The position numbers and the translations under genes were made by a program. This document shows, piece after piece, positions 1 through 10,771 of a DNA stretch of 64,000 nt. The stretch's first letter is position 1; each line of letters opens with the position of its first letter. This DNA is from Pholiota molesta. Its lineage: Eukaryota; Basidiomycota; Agaricomycetes; Agaricales; Strophariaceae. The DNA lies in assembly GCA_014925825.1 (NCBI GenBank), contig JACGCK010000041.1, positions 1 to 64,000 of the forward strand. Direction: 5' to 3'. The notes under the pieces are model-generated. The model did no database searches and was not told the origin of the DNA. It saw only the letters and a list, made by a program, of their open reading frames with translations.

Positions 1-577
1 GGCGGCAAAGGATGTACGAGCTTCGCGATATATGCGAAACCCTGGTATAAATAACCGTCAAAGCAGTCTTCCAAGTCCTCCTAAGGGCAAATCGGATGGG
101 CGACCTTCCGTGAATCACCATCGTGAATTGGGACGAGAACCCAGCGACGAAGAACAGCAGAGGAACTGCTAAGAGCCTGGTCATCCCAACGAAAAGATTG
201 ACGAAAATGAACGATTTCGGCCACGTTTCGTGGAGTTCGGCTGCTTGGCGGTGCGTAGAGACAGCTTGAATAGCGGCATTCTGGAGGATAATGAGGGACA
301 GGGCTGTGGTGCGAATGTTGTCCATGGCCTTGATCCTCAGCGTGCGCGCCTCCTCGTGACTCAAGGGCGCTCGAGGCAGCTTTGAGGAGGGCACTTCATC
401 AGCTTCGGGCTTTGGGTGTCCAGCCTCGATATCGATTTCCTCGACCTTGGAAGGCTCAGGCTGATCTGTGGGAGAATCCTGTTTCTCGTTGATATCTAGC
501 AAGTTGTCGTATTCAGTGTTCTCAACTGGCTCTTTCGGTTCGACATCTGCAGAAGGGAGGGCGGACATGGCGTCCAT
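1..577 (-). pseudogene. Acyltransferase-3-like membrane protein, partial, frameshifted (copy B1)
   Basis: This is the N-terminal part of a gene that leaves the window at base 1. The start is the ATG at 577 (protein begins MDAMSALPS), matching the starts of the paralogues near 45.8 and 48.3 kb. Visible parts are an acidic N-terminal tail with an EYDNLL dileucine motif, a first membrane segment containing NIRTTALSLIILQN, and a second containing GMTRLLAVPLLFFVAGFSSQ. These fit the fungal acyltransferase-3 fold. At about 45-52 one base is missing compared with the paralogues (they read VVFYQ or IIFYQ), so the frame shifts. Restoring the frame gives YQGFAYIAKLVHPLPP up to the edge. Either this copy is inactivated or the assembly has a single-base error. 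The family call comes from membrane-segment patterns, not a search. Confidence 0.72.
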
Positions 578-1067
578 GCCAGTCGTTATGGCAGTAAATA
601 GTGGGTGCAAGTTGTAGCGCAAACGAGTGACTTGATGAGGGTGTTGAGCGAAGTGATTAAAGACGCCGCGAGTAGGTTATGTCGCTCGGTCATCGGCATC
701 GCACGTTATGTGATTGGATAGATTCTAAATTTGAGCACCGGCAAGAACACTTGATGTAAGGACAATAAAAATACAACATGAGATTCGAAGACTCGCTATC
801 GTGCTCTACCAGACCAAGCCAGACTTTCCTGGCATGTCATCCAGCGCCTTGTGTAAATACCTTTACTATTTTACTCATAAGTACCTACAATAGGCGTGTT
901 TGTATTCTGTTGCACGTAATATTAAACTCAGACCAAAGTTAGACTTGGTTTAGATGACGACTACGAGTTACCCCGCCAGTCTAACACCGCAGCGCACTGG
1001 ACAGATTGCAAACGATAGATATCTGGTAAACATATTTAGAGCATATGAAGCGAGACAGAGATTATTA
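578..1067. other. Intergenic region with promoter of copy B1
   Basis: No gene is seen here. The half nearest 577 holds the upstream region of the copy B1 gene, which resembles the upstream regions of its paralogues. The rest, towards 1067, is the 3' flank of the next minus-strand gene. It is AT-rich and unremarkable. Confidence 0.6.
695..762 (-). promoter_or_regulatory. Conserved upstream block of the acyltransferase-like B family
   Basis: On the minus strand this reads TCCTTACATCAAGTG, then TGCCGG, then CCAATCACATAACGTG. The same ordered blocks lie upstream of the pseudogene at 43.8 kb (TCCTTACATCAAGTGCCGG and CCAATCACATAGCGTG). Shortened forms (ACGTCAAGTGCC and ATAGCGTGA) precede the genes at 45.8 and 48.3 kb. 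Retention across copies whose coding parts have diverged suggests regulatory sites, including a CCAAT box. Function is inferred only. Confidence 0.45.
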
Positions 1068-2633
1068 TCACAAAGAAAGAGCACCCTCAGGCGCTGCGTT
1101 CGCACTAGTACGACGACTTCCACGCAGAACATTCCAGCCCCGCTTCGTCAAACCACCGACCACGGCCCCACCAACACCCAGATAATGCGCACAGAACATC
1201 GTCGTCAGCCCCAAGTACGCCCAACGCGCGAAAATATTGTCGAACAGAGGCACGCTGTTCCCAATGACGAAGATCAATGACACATACACCTGTAAATGCG
1301 CATAACGGGCGAACTTCCCCCAGGGCCTCCCGAGGGCTTGGATGCACCAGAAGGCGATGATGATCCCCTCCGGGACAGCGAGGAGTGTGTACCCAGCCCA
1401 AGCACAGTACATAACGAGGGTGCCCTCTTCGAGCAGCTCGCCCGTGCCGGCGGGGACGAGAGTGAGCGCTGGCTTCAGGCGCACGTCGAGGAAGGGGGCC
1501 AGAGTTTCCGGGTAATTGCGGTAGATAAGATGTAGGCCAACGACGGAAAAGAGGACGCGGACGAAAATCGAAAATCCAGCGCTCAACCAGATGGACTTGT
1601 GCTTGAGGGTCGTCGCAAGGAGGAATTTGAAGTACGTTATGAACTTCACGCCGGCGATGTAGGCGCCGAGGTAGAGTAAGGGGAAATGGAGTTCGGCGCT
1701 GTTCAGAGCGTACATCCATCGCGCGATGACTGGGCTAAGTGGGCGGCGAGCGATTACGATGGAGAAAAACATGATATACAATTCGACGCCCAGGAAAAGC
1801 ATGTATTTGACGAATTTATAACGGTTTATAGTGCTGACGAAAGATGTGGATGTTGTGTGGCCGTAAACGAATAAGACGATGAACCGGAAAATGGCGTAGA
1901 TATAATCGAGGGTGAGGATGGCGAGAACGTAGTAGGTTGGGCCATTGAGCAGGGCTTCAATGCCTTCACGCGAGGCATAGTACGGAACCGCCTCGCCTGC
2001 CTCGCCGAGGGGCAGAGGGTGAATAAGTTTCGATAAATGCGCCGCGCTTTGAAAGAGAACGACGGTCAAGATCGTCTTCCACGTCTTCCTGAAGATGAAT
2101 CTGACTGGAGTGCCGTCACGAAACCGCATCGCCCACTGGGATGAAACTCCGGACACGAAAAAGAGGAGTGGCACAACGAGGAGCCGCGTCATCCCAACGA
2201 ACTGATTGACGAAGGCCAGCATCTTCGGGGATGTTTCGTCCAGTTGGGCGGCGTCAGGGCGCATCGACACTGCTTGGATCGCGGCATTCTGGAAGAGGAG
2301 GAGGCAAAGGGCGAAGGCGCGGACGTTATCTAGGGGCTTCACTCTCAACACCCTCAGCTGCTCGACGGTCAACGGCGGCTTCGGCGGTGGCGCTGACGCG
2401 GGAGGCGTTTCAGAGGCTGGACGCGCAGCTTCGAGATCGATATCTGCATTGGAGGTGGGAGCTGGCCGCGCTGCCGCGAGTTCTTGGCGTTCATGGAGTT
2501 CCAACAGCGATTCGTATTCGGCGCTCTCAGGCAGGGTAGTATATGGCGGAGGTGCTGTCATCGTTGCATCTCCAGAGCGCTCGACATGCTTGACGCTGAA
2601 CACGGGGACCAAGTCGATGGAGGGGTCCGACAT
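1068..2633 (-). CDS. Acyltransferase-3-like multi-pass membrane protein (copy A1)
   Basis: Intact 521-residue single-exon gene. The N-terminal ~95 residues are hydrophilic and Pro/Ala-rich, with a PPPY motif (about residues 28-31) and an acidic dileucine signal EYESLL (39-44). About ten hydrophobic segments follow. Their order matches fungal acyltransferase-3 proteins: LDNVRAF in helix 1, FVGMTRLLVVPLLFFVSG in helix 2, GPTYYVLAILTLDYIYAIFR, then a C-terminal HLQVYVSLIFVIGN. In that family helix 1 has Arg, then His eleven residues later, needed for acyl transfer. Here Arg105 is kept but position 116 is Asn, preceded by Gln. A role as an ordinary O-acyltransferase is therefore doubtful. The inverted paralogue at 42.07 kb is the closest relative. 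The start is fixed by that alignment (MSDPSID/MSDTSID). Confidence 0.8.
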   Translation of the reverse strand: MSDPSIDLVPVFSVKHVERSGDATMTAPPPYTTLPESAEYESLLELHERQELAAARPAPTSNADIDLEAARPASETPPASAPPPKPPLTVEQLRVLRVKPLDNVRAFALCLLLFQNAAIQAVSMRPDAAQLDETSPKMLAFVNQFVGMTRLLVVPLLFFVSGVSSQWAMRFRDGTPVRFIFRKTWKTILTVVLFQSAAHLSKLIHPLPLGEAGEAVPYYASREGIEALLNGPTYYVLAILTLDYIYAIFRFIVLFVYGHTTSTSFVSTINRYKFVKYMLFLGVELYIMFFSIVIARRPLSPVIARWMYALNSAELHFPLLYLGAYIAGVKFITYFKFLLATTLKHKSIWLSAGFSIFVRVLFSVVGLHLIYRNYPETLAPFLDVRLKPALTLVPAGTGELLEEGTLVMYCAWAGYTLLAVPEGIIIAFWCIQALGRPWGKFARYAHLQVYVSLIFVIGNSVPLFDNIFARWAYLGLTTMFCAHYLGVGGAVVGGLTKRGWNVLRGSRRTSANAAPEGALSL

Positions 2634-3191
2634 GCGAGCGCAGAGCGATATTCAAATGATTAGAGCAAACGAGTGGATTGAAAGTAGTAGATGGTGTACA
2701 AACAAAGGACCCGCAGTACTTACGTCTGTTACCACGAGAACTCAAAACTCCCATGAGTCGGTGCCTTTAGCCGATATCTATTTCTATTTCGAAAATCATT
2801 TTAGCCAAGTTCTGGCACTTGTCCACAGATTTACGACCGAAAAAGCCAGTTACGGCTGATACTTACTGTCGGAAATTCAGAGCTTTGAACATTGCAAGTA
2901 AACATTTCACGCGCGACGAACAATGAGCATATACAAGATAATTTGAATTCAAGAACATACAAGATGCGATTCAAAAGAAGGAAAACACAACAACAAATTA
3001 GGCGTATGTAGTCATAGGAGTATCACCAGCGATAGCAGCATACATAGTCTCAATCAACGAGCATAAACAAAAACAAAAAAGAAAAGAAAAAAAGGTGGGA
3101 CATCGAGGTTCAAGAAAGCGTTCCCACCTCCATTTTACCACTCCTCGAACGCGCATCCGTCATCGTCAACAGCGGCAGCAGCACACACCCA
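2634..3191. other. Intergenic region between copy A1 and the MADS gene
   Basis: This holds the promoter of copy A1 and the 3' flank of the MADS gene. The part from about 2880 to 3110 is recognisably repeated next to the MADS pseudogene at 54.25-54.53 kb and, inverted, near 41.75-41.87 kb. It includes an A-rich tract near 3065-3090. Confidence 0.6.
2742..2763 (-). promoter_or_regulatory. Conserved upstream element of the A-type acyltransferase-like genes
   Basis: The minus strand reads CACCGACTCATGGGAGTTTT, about 110 bases before the ATG. At 41939-41960 the plus strand has CACCGCCTCATGGGAGTTTC at almost the same distance (about 113) from the paralogue's ATG. Only two of 22 positions differ, while surrounding sequence is clearly more diverged. 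It is a candidate transcription-factor site or core promoter block. Confidence 0.45.
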
Positions 3192-5906
3192 TCACTTGCC
3201 CCCGCCCCCCGCCGCCTCGACGTCCACATCATCTTGCTCGCCCTCCGCATCCCGCTCGCGGTCCTTCGAGTCCATATCGACCTCAGCCCCGCGATCCGAC
3301 TCCGCATCCGCATCCGCGTCGCCCCCCTCGTGCATCTCCGCATCCGCATCCGCCGCCCCCGCTTCGGGCGCTGCCGTCGCAACGGGCGGCGCACTGTCTG
3401 GGGGCGCCGTCGTCTGCTCCATGACGATGTCGTCCGCGCGCCGTCCCGGCGCCGGCGTCGCCGTCGCGCTGCGCGTCTCCGCGGGCTCGCCCTTCGGCGC
3501 TGCGACACCCGGCGGCGCAGCGGCAGCAGCAACAGGGGCAGCAGGAGCAGGAGCACCACCACCACCGTTGTTCGCCGCGCTCGCCCGCCCACTGCGCCCG
3601 CCCGCGCCCGGCGCAGACCCGTTGTGGAACGCCTCCGAGGCGCGGGGCACGTTCTCCGCCCCGAAGATCGTCGCCAGATCGTCCCTGCTCGTCGGTCCTG
3701 CACCACCTCCAGCGGCGCCGCTGCCGCCGCGCTGCCACGACGCCGAGGCCGCACTGGCGCCGCGGGACGACTGCGCCAGGGCGGGGGTGTACGGGGCGTC
3801 GATGGGCGCGGGGCCGGGTGGCGGGCCGCGGTGCCCGCCGCTGCCGGCGAAGATGTCGAACCAGGCGTCTTGCGAGTTGGGGTGCAGGTTCATTGGCGAA
3901 GCTGTTTGTGCAAACGAATAGCAGTCAGTTCAGTTCGAGAAAAGGAAAGGGTGATGGAAGATAGAAAGGCAACGCAACGGACACGAAGAGAACTCGACGC
4001 CAGAAGGGAAAAATGACTCGACCAAAAAAAAACAAGAGAATGGGCTTACCAGAGTGCCCACTATCCATCATGCCTCGCGAACCGACACCATCCCGATGCG
4101 CCGGGCCAGGACCCCCGTCGTGCGTAGGCCACTCCAGCCCATTCCCACCCGCCCCGCGCGGCCCCTGCCGACTCCTCTCATCCGCCTCCAAAAACGCCAC
4201 AAACATATCGCCCCTCTCATCCCTTCCCATCCCCTGCTGCTGCTGCTGATGGTGCGGCCCCGGCCCCGGCGGCGGATACCCCCCGCCCCCACCCCCCTGG
4301 CCCCTCAACACATTATACTCCATCCCGGGATACCCCGGCGCCTCCTCGAAGCGACGCGACGACTGCGTCACATACGCGTCGCGGCCGCTGTTCGCCGCCG
4401 CGAACGCGGGCAGCGCCGCGCCCTGCGGCGCCCGCGCGAAGTCGCCCCCGTGCACGGGGATGAACGACGGCGTCGGCGGCGACGCGTGCGCGCCCACGGG
4501 GAACATCGGCGTGTAGTGCGGGTTGTACCCCGCGCCCCCGCCCCCCTGCCCGCCCAGCGCGTCGTGGTGCGGGCCCGGCGGGCCCGTGTACCCGCGCAGG
4601 TCGTCTCCATGGCGCGCGCCCATCGCCCCGCGGCCGCCGGCGCCCGCAAACCGTCCTTGCGGGGGCGGGCCGGGCGGGTCGGGGAGGTAGAGGTCGCTGC
4701 CGCCGCCGCGCGTGCTGATGAGGTCGCTCTGCGGCGAGCGGCTGCGGCGCCCGGGGTCCATCGCGTCGAGCGTGCTGCGCGGGCGCTTGTGGGCGGCGCC
4801 GCCGCCGCCGGCGTGGGACGCGGAGATGCGCCCGTGCGCGTGGTCGCGGAGGGACGAGACGCGGTCGTTGGACACGGGGAGCATGGACGAGCTCGGCCCG
4901 TCGTCGAAGCGCCCGCCGCCGCTGTGCAGGCTGTGCATGGGCGGCGCCTGCGGGATACGGGGGGCGGAGGTTCCGTTGCGCGAGTGGCCTGGGGGGACGT
5001 AGTCGTCCTGATGGATAGGTGGATGGATGAGATGAGGGCGAAAAGGGGCGAAAAAAAAATTTGGCGTACGTCAGCGGAAGCTCTGTCAGAGACCATGCTC
5101 AATCTCCCAGCCTTCCTCTTCGTCGAGGCCCTCGTGGATATGCCCTGCGTCGGCTCCTCCTCCTCTTCGTCTACCGCAGCCTCTTCGTCGTCGTTTCCGT
5201 CGTCGAACTTGACCGCAGCCCCTGAAAAGTCGGCTGGGCCTTTGAGGTCCTTGTCGCCTTGGTGCTGTGACGTGGACGATCGATAAGCGTCTGGGGAGGC
5301 GAGGGAGAGAGATACGTACGCGGAGCTGGCGCTGGACGATGTCGCGGATGTCGCAAGAGCTGTACTGGTGCAGCTTGAGTTCATGGCCAGGGCGTTCCTC
5401 TAAATTGGATAAAAATAGAATAAGGGTCAGCGGGCTGGGTGGCAGGATCGGGGCGTCGAGTCGAGAGCTCACCGAAGATGATGACGGCGACGTCGACAGA
5501 GCAGAGTACACCGAGCTCGTAGGCCTTTTTGAAGAGTCCGTTCTTGCGCTGGGTGGCGGGGCGGTGGAGACAAGGTTGGTTGGATGACGACGGGGGATGG
5601 GTTGGGTGTTAAGAATAGAAAAAATTGGCCAAGACCATCAGCACAAAAATAGCGACTCGCGAAATTGAGAAAGAGGCGGGCACTCACTTTGAGAAACGTT
5701 ACGGAGCGGTTGCGCTCGTGCTGGGGGCGGGGGAAGAGAAGACGTCAGCATTTCGCCCACAAAAGCCCCGGGGCTTACGAGACAGCGCCAGGGCGAAAAT
5801 TGACCGCCATGCATATCGAGGCACGCCCAGGGCGTGTACGGACGCGAAGCGGGGGGCGAGAGGGACTCACTGTGATGGGTTGAATCTCAATCTTTCTGCG
5901 GCCCAT
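3192..5906 (-). CDS. MADS-box transcription factor, MEF2/Rlm1 type
   Basis: Seven exons read in frame: 5871-5906, 5688-5720, 5473-5548, 5320-5399, 5070-5264, 4050-5007 and 3192-3901, giving 695 residues. The protein starts [12 protein letters not shown] and continues through the classic MADS DNA-binding core ([20 protein letters not shown], then VAVIIF), spread over exons 1-4. An extension ending in [12 protein letters not shown] follows, as in MEF2-type proteins, the group of yeast Rlm1/Smp1, which acts in cell-wall integrity signalling. The rest is low-complexity: an acidic stretch near residues 100-116, Gly/Pro-rich regions, a short Q run, and an Asp/Glu-rich tail ending EAAGGGGK. It is a nuclear DNA-binding regulator. 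The first three introns fall inside the MADS domain. Two decayed partial copies lie at 40.65-41.87 and 54.25-56.0 kb. Confidence 0.9.
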
Positions 5907-6429
5907 GGTGGATTGGAGGTAAGCGCTGGTGGACGACGGTGGGAACAGCCCAGTGCTGCACACACCTCTCTCCCCATATCCGGGCTTATCCATCCGTTAC
6001 ATAAGCTTCGTCCCTCGGCTTCTCGGCGCAAACTCTATTCTGACAGAAAACATTCAAACGAGCCTCTTGTCAATCATTCGCGCAGCTGAAGAATATTCAT
6101 ACCCGCTCTCGAGCATCAATGACGACGAGATGGGTACTTATACTCCTACCGAAACTAGTTCAAACGAGATATGTTTAGGCGCGCCGCGCCGTTTGCGATG
6201 TAACTTGGCCTCGAGGCGGTGGCCCCAGTGATCAAAACATTCTGACAACCATCATTTCCATCTCCGACATGCAGGGGAATACGACCTAGCGCCATCAAAC
6301 CTCTCTTGTCCACTCCCTGCTCATACGCTGGGTCCTCAGACGCTCACAAAAAACACCTCAACGCCTGGTGCGGTTGTAGGTTGAACGCTCTTTTCCTCCT
6401 CGTTTCTTGCCTGGCGCAGAAACGATGAA
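5907..6429. promoter_or_regulatory. Divergent intergenic region between MADS gene and Ser/Thr-rich membrane gene
   Basis: About 520 bp separate the start of the MADS gene (minus) from the start of the next gene (plus), so both promoters must lie here. I see no clear TATA box or coding potential. The pyrimidine-rich stretch just before 6430 (TCTTTTCCTCCTCG) is typical of fungal transcription-start regions. Confidence 0.5.
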
Positions 6430-8077
6430 ATGTCTCTTCTTTCTGTGAGTGCACTCCTCGTGTGCCTCGTGTGGCTTGCCCCTGACCGTGCTTGCGGCGC
6501 ATCGTACAGTCTTACGAGCTTCGTGCTTTTCGTGTCGCATGTCGCATCTCTCGATATCCACGTTTCTCCTCAAGCCATCGCCAGCTCGTCGACTTTGGTC
6601 GCCTGGACGCGAAGTGATACCGACCTCGGCAAATTTCAGTTCGACCTTCGATTCTTCCAGAACGACGCGGATACGGGGCTGGCCTTGGCCAACATCCAGA
6701 TGGAAGATAATACGGATTTCGGGAGCACTAATGTTGTTTTTCCATCTGCAGGGTGAGTTATGTTCTGACTGCATTTTCGGCATCGTTCTGAGTTTTTTTT
6801 TTCGCAGAACATTCGTGCTGAAGGCGGTCACTGGGTAAGTATTCACTCTACAGCACCAGCGAGTCTTCCATTGATGTTCGAATGATCTCATTGAGTCCCA
6901 GAAACACCAATATCGGCACAAGCAACACAGTCCAGATCGTTGCGCCCATTTCGTCCACCTCCGCTTCCACCTCGACCACCAGCTCGCAGTCCTCCACAAC
7001 GACATCTACTTCTGCTTCGTAAGTAGCATATCATGTCGTATCATCCAGTTCGAGCTGCTAACTACCATCGTACATATGCAGCACCACTGTGGCCGTGCCG
7101 ACTACTACGTCAGCATCACCCACAACATCAGGATCATCAACGTTAGTCTTCTCACCCCCGTCCTTCCCCGTATTCCAATGATGTGTACGCAGAGATCTCT
7201 CCAGATCATCCACATCCGCCTCATCCCCAAGCAGCACCGCGTAAGTCCTCCCCACCCCACCCCACCCCACCCCCGCTAACCCCTACACCCCACCAGCACC
7301 AGCACCCCCGCCCCGTCCACCCGCCTCCTCGCGCACCCGAACCTGCCCGCAGTCGTCGGCGGCGTCGTCGGCAGCCTCGCATTCCTCGGCCTCCTCGCCG
7401 CGCTCCTCATCCTGCTCCACCGGCGCCGCGCGGCCGTGCGCCGCCGCCTCACCTTCCACCGCGACATGATGGTGCAGCGCCGGCTCTCGCGCGCGCCGAC
7501 GCTCCCCGCGCTCGACCCGCGCGCGAGCTCTGCGGATTTCGCGCGGGATGTGGAGCAGGGTCTTCCCGACCAGGCAAGCTCGGGCGCGGATGGGGATGGG
7601 GGAGAGGGAGGGGATGGGGGAGGGGGAGGGAGCACGGAGACGCTCGTAGGCCCACGCCTTCCGCTGGGCACGGGGCACATCGTGCCGTCCCCGAAGGGCC
7701 CGCGCCCCGCGGCGAAGCGCATCGCCACCGTCACCACGCACCTCAGCACCGGCTCGCCCCTCTCCTCACCGCGCCCCCGCCCCTCCACCACCACCCCCGC
7801 TGCGCCCGTACGCACGCGGAGGCAGCAGGACCTCGCGGACCGCGGCGCGATGCTCCGCCGACAGGCGGCCGACCTCCAGCTCGAGCTCGACCGCGTGAGC
7901 CTGCGCAGCGCCTCCATCTCCACCTCCGTCGCGTCCTCAATGCATGTGGCGAGCCCGGTGTCCGTGCAGAGCGCGCCGAGCGGGCGCGCGGCGGAGCTGC
8001 GCGCGGTGCTGGGGACATGCAGCGCCAGATGGTGTGGCTGCGCGAGCAGGAGAGCGCGCCGTGGGCGCTGGGGCTGA
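6430..8077 (+). CDS. Ser/Thr-rich single-pass membrane protein (unit 1), C-terminus frameshifted
   Basis: Six exons: 6430-6752, 6808-6834, 6902-7018, 7082-7141, 7193-7240 and 7297-8077, giving 451 residues. A signal peptide (LLSVSALLVCLVWLAPDRACG) leads an ectodomain with an Ig-like pattern (FDLRFFQNDADTGLALANIQ ... FPSAGTFVLKAVTG). A Ser/Thr-rich stalk encoded by small phase-2 exons comes next, then a membrane helix near residues 210-232 followed by RRR, then a long cytosolic tail. This layout is common in Agaricomycete surface or sensor proteins of unknown function. Compared with the degraded copy at 12.35 kb, one base is missing at about 8011-8014. Without that change the protein would end in the conserved tail MQRQMVWLREQES...ERYLRP, stopping at 8121. 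It could be a true allele, a recent mutation or a sequencing error. An ATG at 6425 leads to an immediate stop. Confidence 0.75.
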
Positions 8078-8121
8078 CGGATGTGCTGCCGCCGGGGCAT
8101 GAGCGGTATCTGCGGCCGTGA

Positions 8122-9505
8122 GCTGCGGCGAGGGCGTGCTGAGAGGGTACGGGAGGTGCTGGATGTTAACGACGCTTTATTTCAATGATGACCTGGTCAA
8201 TTTTGGCCCTTTACACTTTTTCTTACTTCGGTGCTCTAAGATTGGAAGATGTCTGAGTAGCGCAGCCAAGAGGCGTGTTACAGCATAGACCGAGTGTAAA
8301 AAAAGATAAAATATTGTTGGATCGCTCAGCCTTCTCTCGCGGGTCTTGTGCAGCTCATTGTTCGTTACAATCTAAACTCCATCTAACCGCTCCATTAACA
8401 TCGTATTGCTTCAAGGCTCCATGATCAACACAGACTACTAAACTACGTTTTCAATCATATTATCATTCGGTTAACCACAGCGTTCCACTAACATATCACC
8501 ACGGAATGCGCCCTCACTCAGCCATGCTCACGCACAATCCCATCCCATCTTTGAATGGATAGCCTCAGTGCCGAATTCAGGAAGATTTCGTTTTTAAATA
8601 TAATGTTATATGTGAACTTCCGCCCTCAGTTATCTCTGGAGATAAGTATTAGTAGGCGCCAATGACAGCGGATCGAGTAATCCGCCGACGAAGTGGCGCT
8701 GTCTTGACTTTCAGAAAATTTTCATCGGAACCGATATCCGTTTATGCTTGCTGCACACTTTATAATTATCCAACAGGCTGACGCATTCCATTACTTTCTC
8801 TCTACGTTAATGTGGAACGACGTCCACATCAACCTGTTTCGCACTGCCGACTTGAACTCGATCTCAGGGGACGGTCAAAGGGCCACCTAGACTTTAGATG
8901 ATTCTGGAAACATAAATCACCAAATTACAAGCGCCCTCGGATCCCCAACTGGAGATCACCTGCGATCGCCCATAAAAATTCTCAGCGGTTTGAATGGTAA
9001 ATGACGGCATTGAACAGCACTGATTGGAGCTCCCTAAGTTTATATTCATACGAGCCAAATACGAGCCCTGCGTTTTTTTTTTCTGAAACCGACACCACCG
9101 GTACCGTTCGGTACCGCTGTTGACGCACAGCACGCAAGGTACTGAATTCATAAAACATATTCGGAATAAGCGCCCAAAACGCCATGCATCGTTGATAGAT
9201 GTGCAAAAGAAGTCTAGCGTTTTCACCCCGCACAATATTGAATTGAATCGCAAAACAATTAACTCAAAGGGGTAAAACATGTAGAAGAAAACCCATTCCA
9301 CATAAAATTGCAGAATCATAGGATGAGTTGAGCGCTTGAAACATGAGAAATGTGTCAACGCGAGAAATTTTTAGCACAAATGTCAAAAACCGCTCCGACC
9401 TCGGATCGATTTACAGGTTCGCAACTATAATGCTACAAGTATCTTTCGATATATAAAGCCTTCGACGCGTCAGCGATTTGGTATCTCAGCACTCTACACT
9501 ACAAT
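8122..9505. other. Intergenic part of tandem unit 1
   Basis: No gene is recognised. The region is repeated in degraded form in units 2 (about 12.44-13.49 kb) and 3 (about 17.6-18.56 kb). Shared blocks include CGGTCAATTTTGGCCCTTTA-like sequence after the first gene and GGTAAAACRTGT about 250 bases before the second. Confidence 0.6.
9452..9457 (+). promoter_or_regulatory. TATA box of seven-helix gene, unit 1
   Basis: TATAAA lies 54 bases before the ATG. The sister genes have it at 13443-13448 and 18506-18511, at 52-54 bases from their ATGs, within a conserved GATTCGGTATC-containing leader. The constant spacing supports a real core promoter. Confidence 0.6.
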
Positions 9506-10771
9506 ATGTCGGAATTCTTCATACCTGTGGATGTCGAAAAGGCAGAGATCAGCAGCGCGTTTAATGCCACCATCCTTCAAGTATTGTTAATGGGTACGTT
9601 TCAACGATCTCTGCTCATTTGCGGTAGAATGACTTGCTAGCAGGAATGTATATCGTGATTTACATCGGAACGATGTATACTTATGGTAAGTTTCCGAGAA
9701 ATCACTGGACAGTGAATGTTCATCTGACAGATCCATAGTCCCGAGCAACCCATCCAACCACCGCGTAGTTCCAGCAACTATCACTGTCCAGTGCTTGAGT
9801 AGCATCGCCTACACTGGCTTTCAGTGGTACGAAATGAAACGGCAATTCATTGACAATGGTGACACCCGCGACGCGATCTTCTGGTCGTTATACGCTACTC
9901 CAGTGGGGTTGGCGCTTGCCAGCGACATTGCGCTATACATTGTCTTGATACTCGCCGACGGGCTTCTTGTGCGTAAACACCTGCGTGAACGTGTACCAGA
10001 TTTATAACATAACACGAACAGATATGGCGCTGTTTTTTTGTATGGGGTCGGTCGTTTCGTGTCATATCGGTACCATTGCTTCTGCTCATTGTTGAAATCG
10101 GTAAGCCCAGCAGTTCTGCCAGCGTACGCCCACTAACCCGTTTTCATTTCAAGGCCTATTCTTGGTTCAGCCAGTGCTTCGCGCAGTATACAACAATTCA
10201 GTTTTGTCGCAGACCTTAGCGAACACGTTCAACGGCTTGGTGGCCGCGGCATACTTTACCACATTTGCCACCAGTGTTATCACGACAACCCTCATTGCCT
10301 ATAGAATCTATGCGTGCTCAAGCCAGACAGGATTCTCGACAAAAATATACAGGCACATTCTCGACATCGTGGTCCAATCTGGCGCAGTTTATTCTCTCAC
10401 AGCACTAGCTACTGCAATAAGCGGTGTGTTGCCCGGGGGGTCAGATATAATGGATACGCGGTCCATTTCCGCCCAAAACTACATTCAAGCTCTCAGCGTT
10501 TATGTTTCTGTACGTCTCCCTTCCATGCATAGATCCTGTTCCATCGACCTAATAATCAAGTCAGGGCTTGTCGGCAACCATTATGGTCGCGCGTGTTGGC
10601 CTTCTCTCTAGTACTGACACTGTGCATCCCCAAACAGCCCATTTTTCAGCGCTCCAATTTCGCAAGCCTGCTAATCAGGCTGATGTTGAGGATGGGCCAG
10701 ATAATATTCCCACTGACATTGATAAAATGACATTCGCCGAAGGCGAAAAGATCGCAAGCGAAAGCGAATAA
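9506..10771 (+). CDS. Seven-transmembrane protein, uncharacterised basidiomycete family (copy 1)
   Basis: Six exons: 9506-9593, 9644-9685, 9739-9968, 10022-10100, 10154-10509 and 10565-10771; all phases agree, giving 333 residues. The third intron must end at ATAG (9738), because the earlier CAG acceptor leads to a stop. Seven hydrophobic segments are visible, with landmarks ADGLL|IWRCFFVWGRSFR after helix 3, TTTLIAYRIY in helix 5, HILDIVVQSGAVYSL in helix 6 and LSATIMVARVGLLS in helix 7. A polar C-terminal tail follows. I recognise the RCxxxW / VQSGAxY pattern from many unnamed Agaricomycete membrane proteins but know no proven function. Sister genes are copies 2 and 3 downstream and a distant intact copy at 52 kb. 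Coding is complete, with no stops or frameshifts. Confidence 0.85.

Noticed and set aside
3196..4016. Long plus-strand open frames opposite the MADS gene
   Set aside because: They are shadows of GC-rich, low-complexity coding sequence on the minus strand. They have no motif and no splice logic, whereas the minus-strand exons join in phase into a MADS protein.
5291..5319. A 29-nt intron between MADS exons 4 and 5
   Set aside because: Too short for these fungi and it leads to an early stop; the acceptor at CACAG (55-nt intron) keeps the frame.
9737..9760. Stop codon (CCATAG) in exon 3 of seven-helix copy 1
   Set aside because: The stop appears only if the first acceptor is used. Using the next AG (also possible in copies 2 and 3) gives an open, conserved frame, so the gene is intact.
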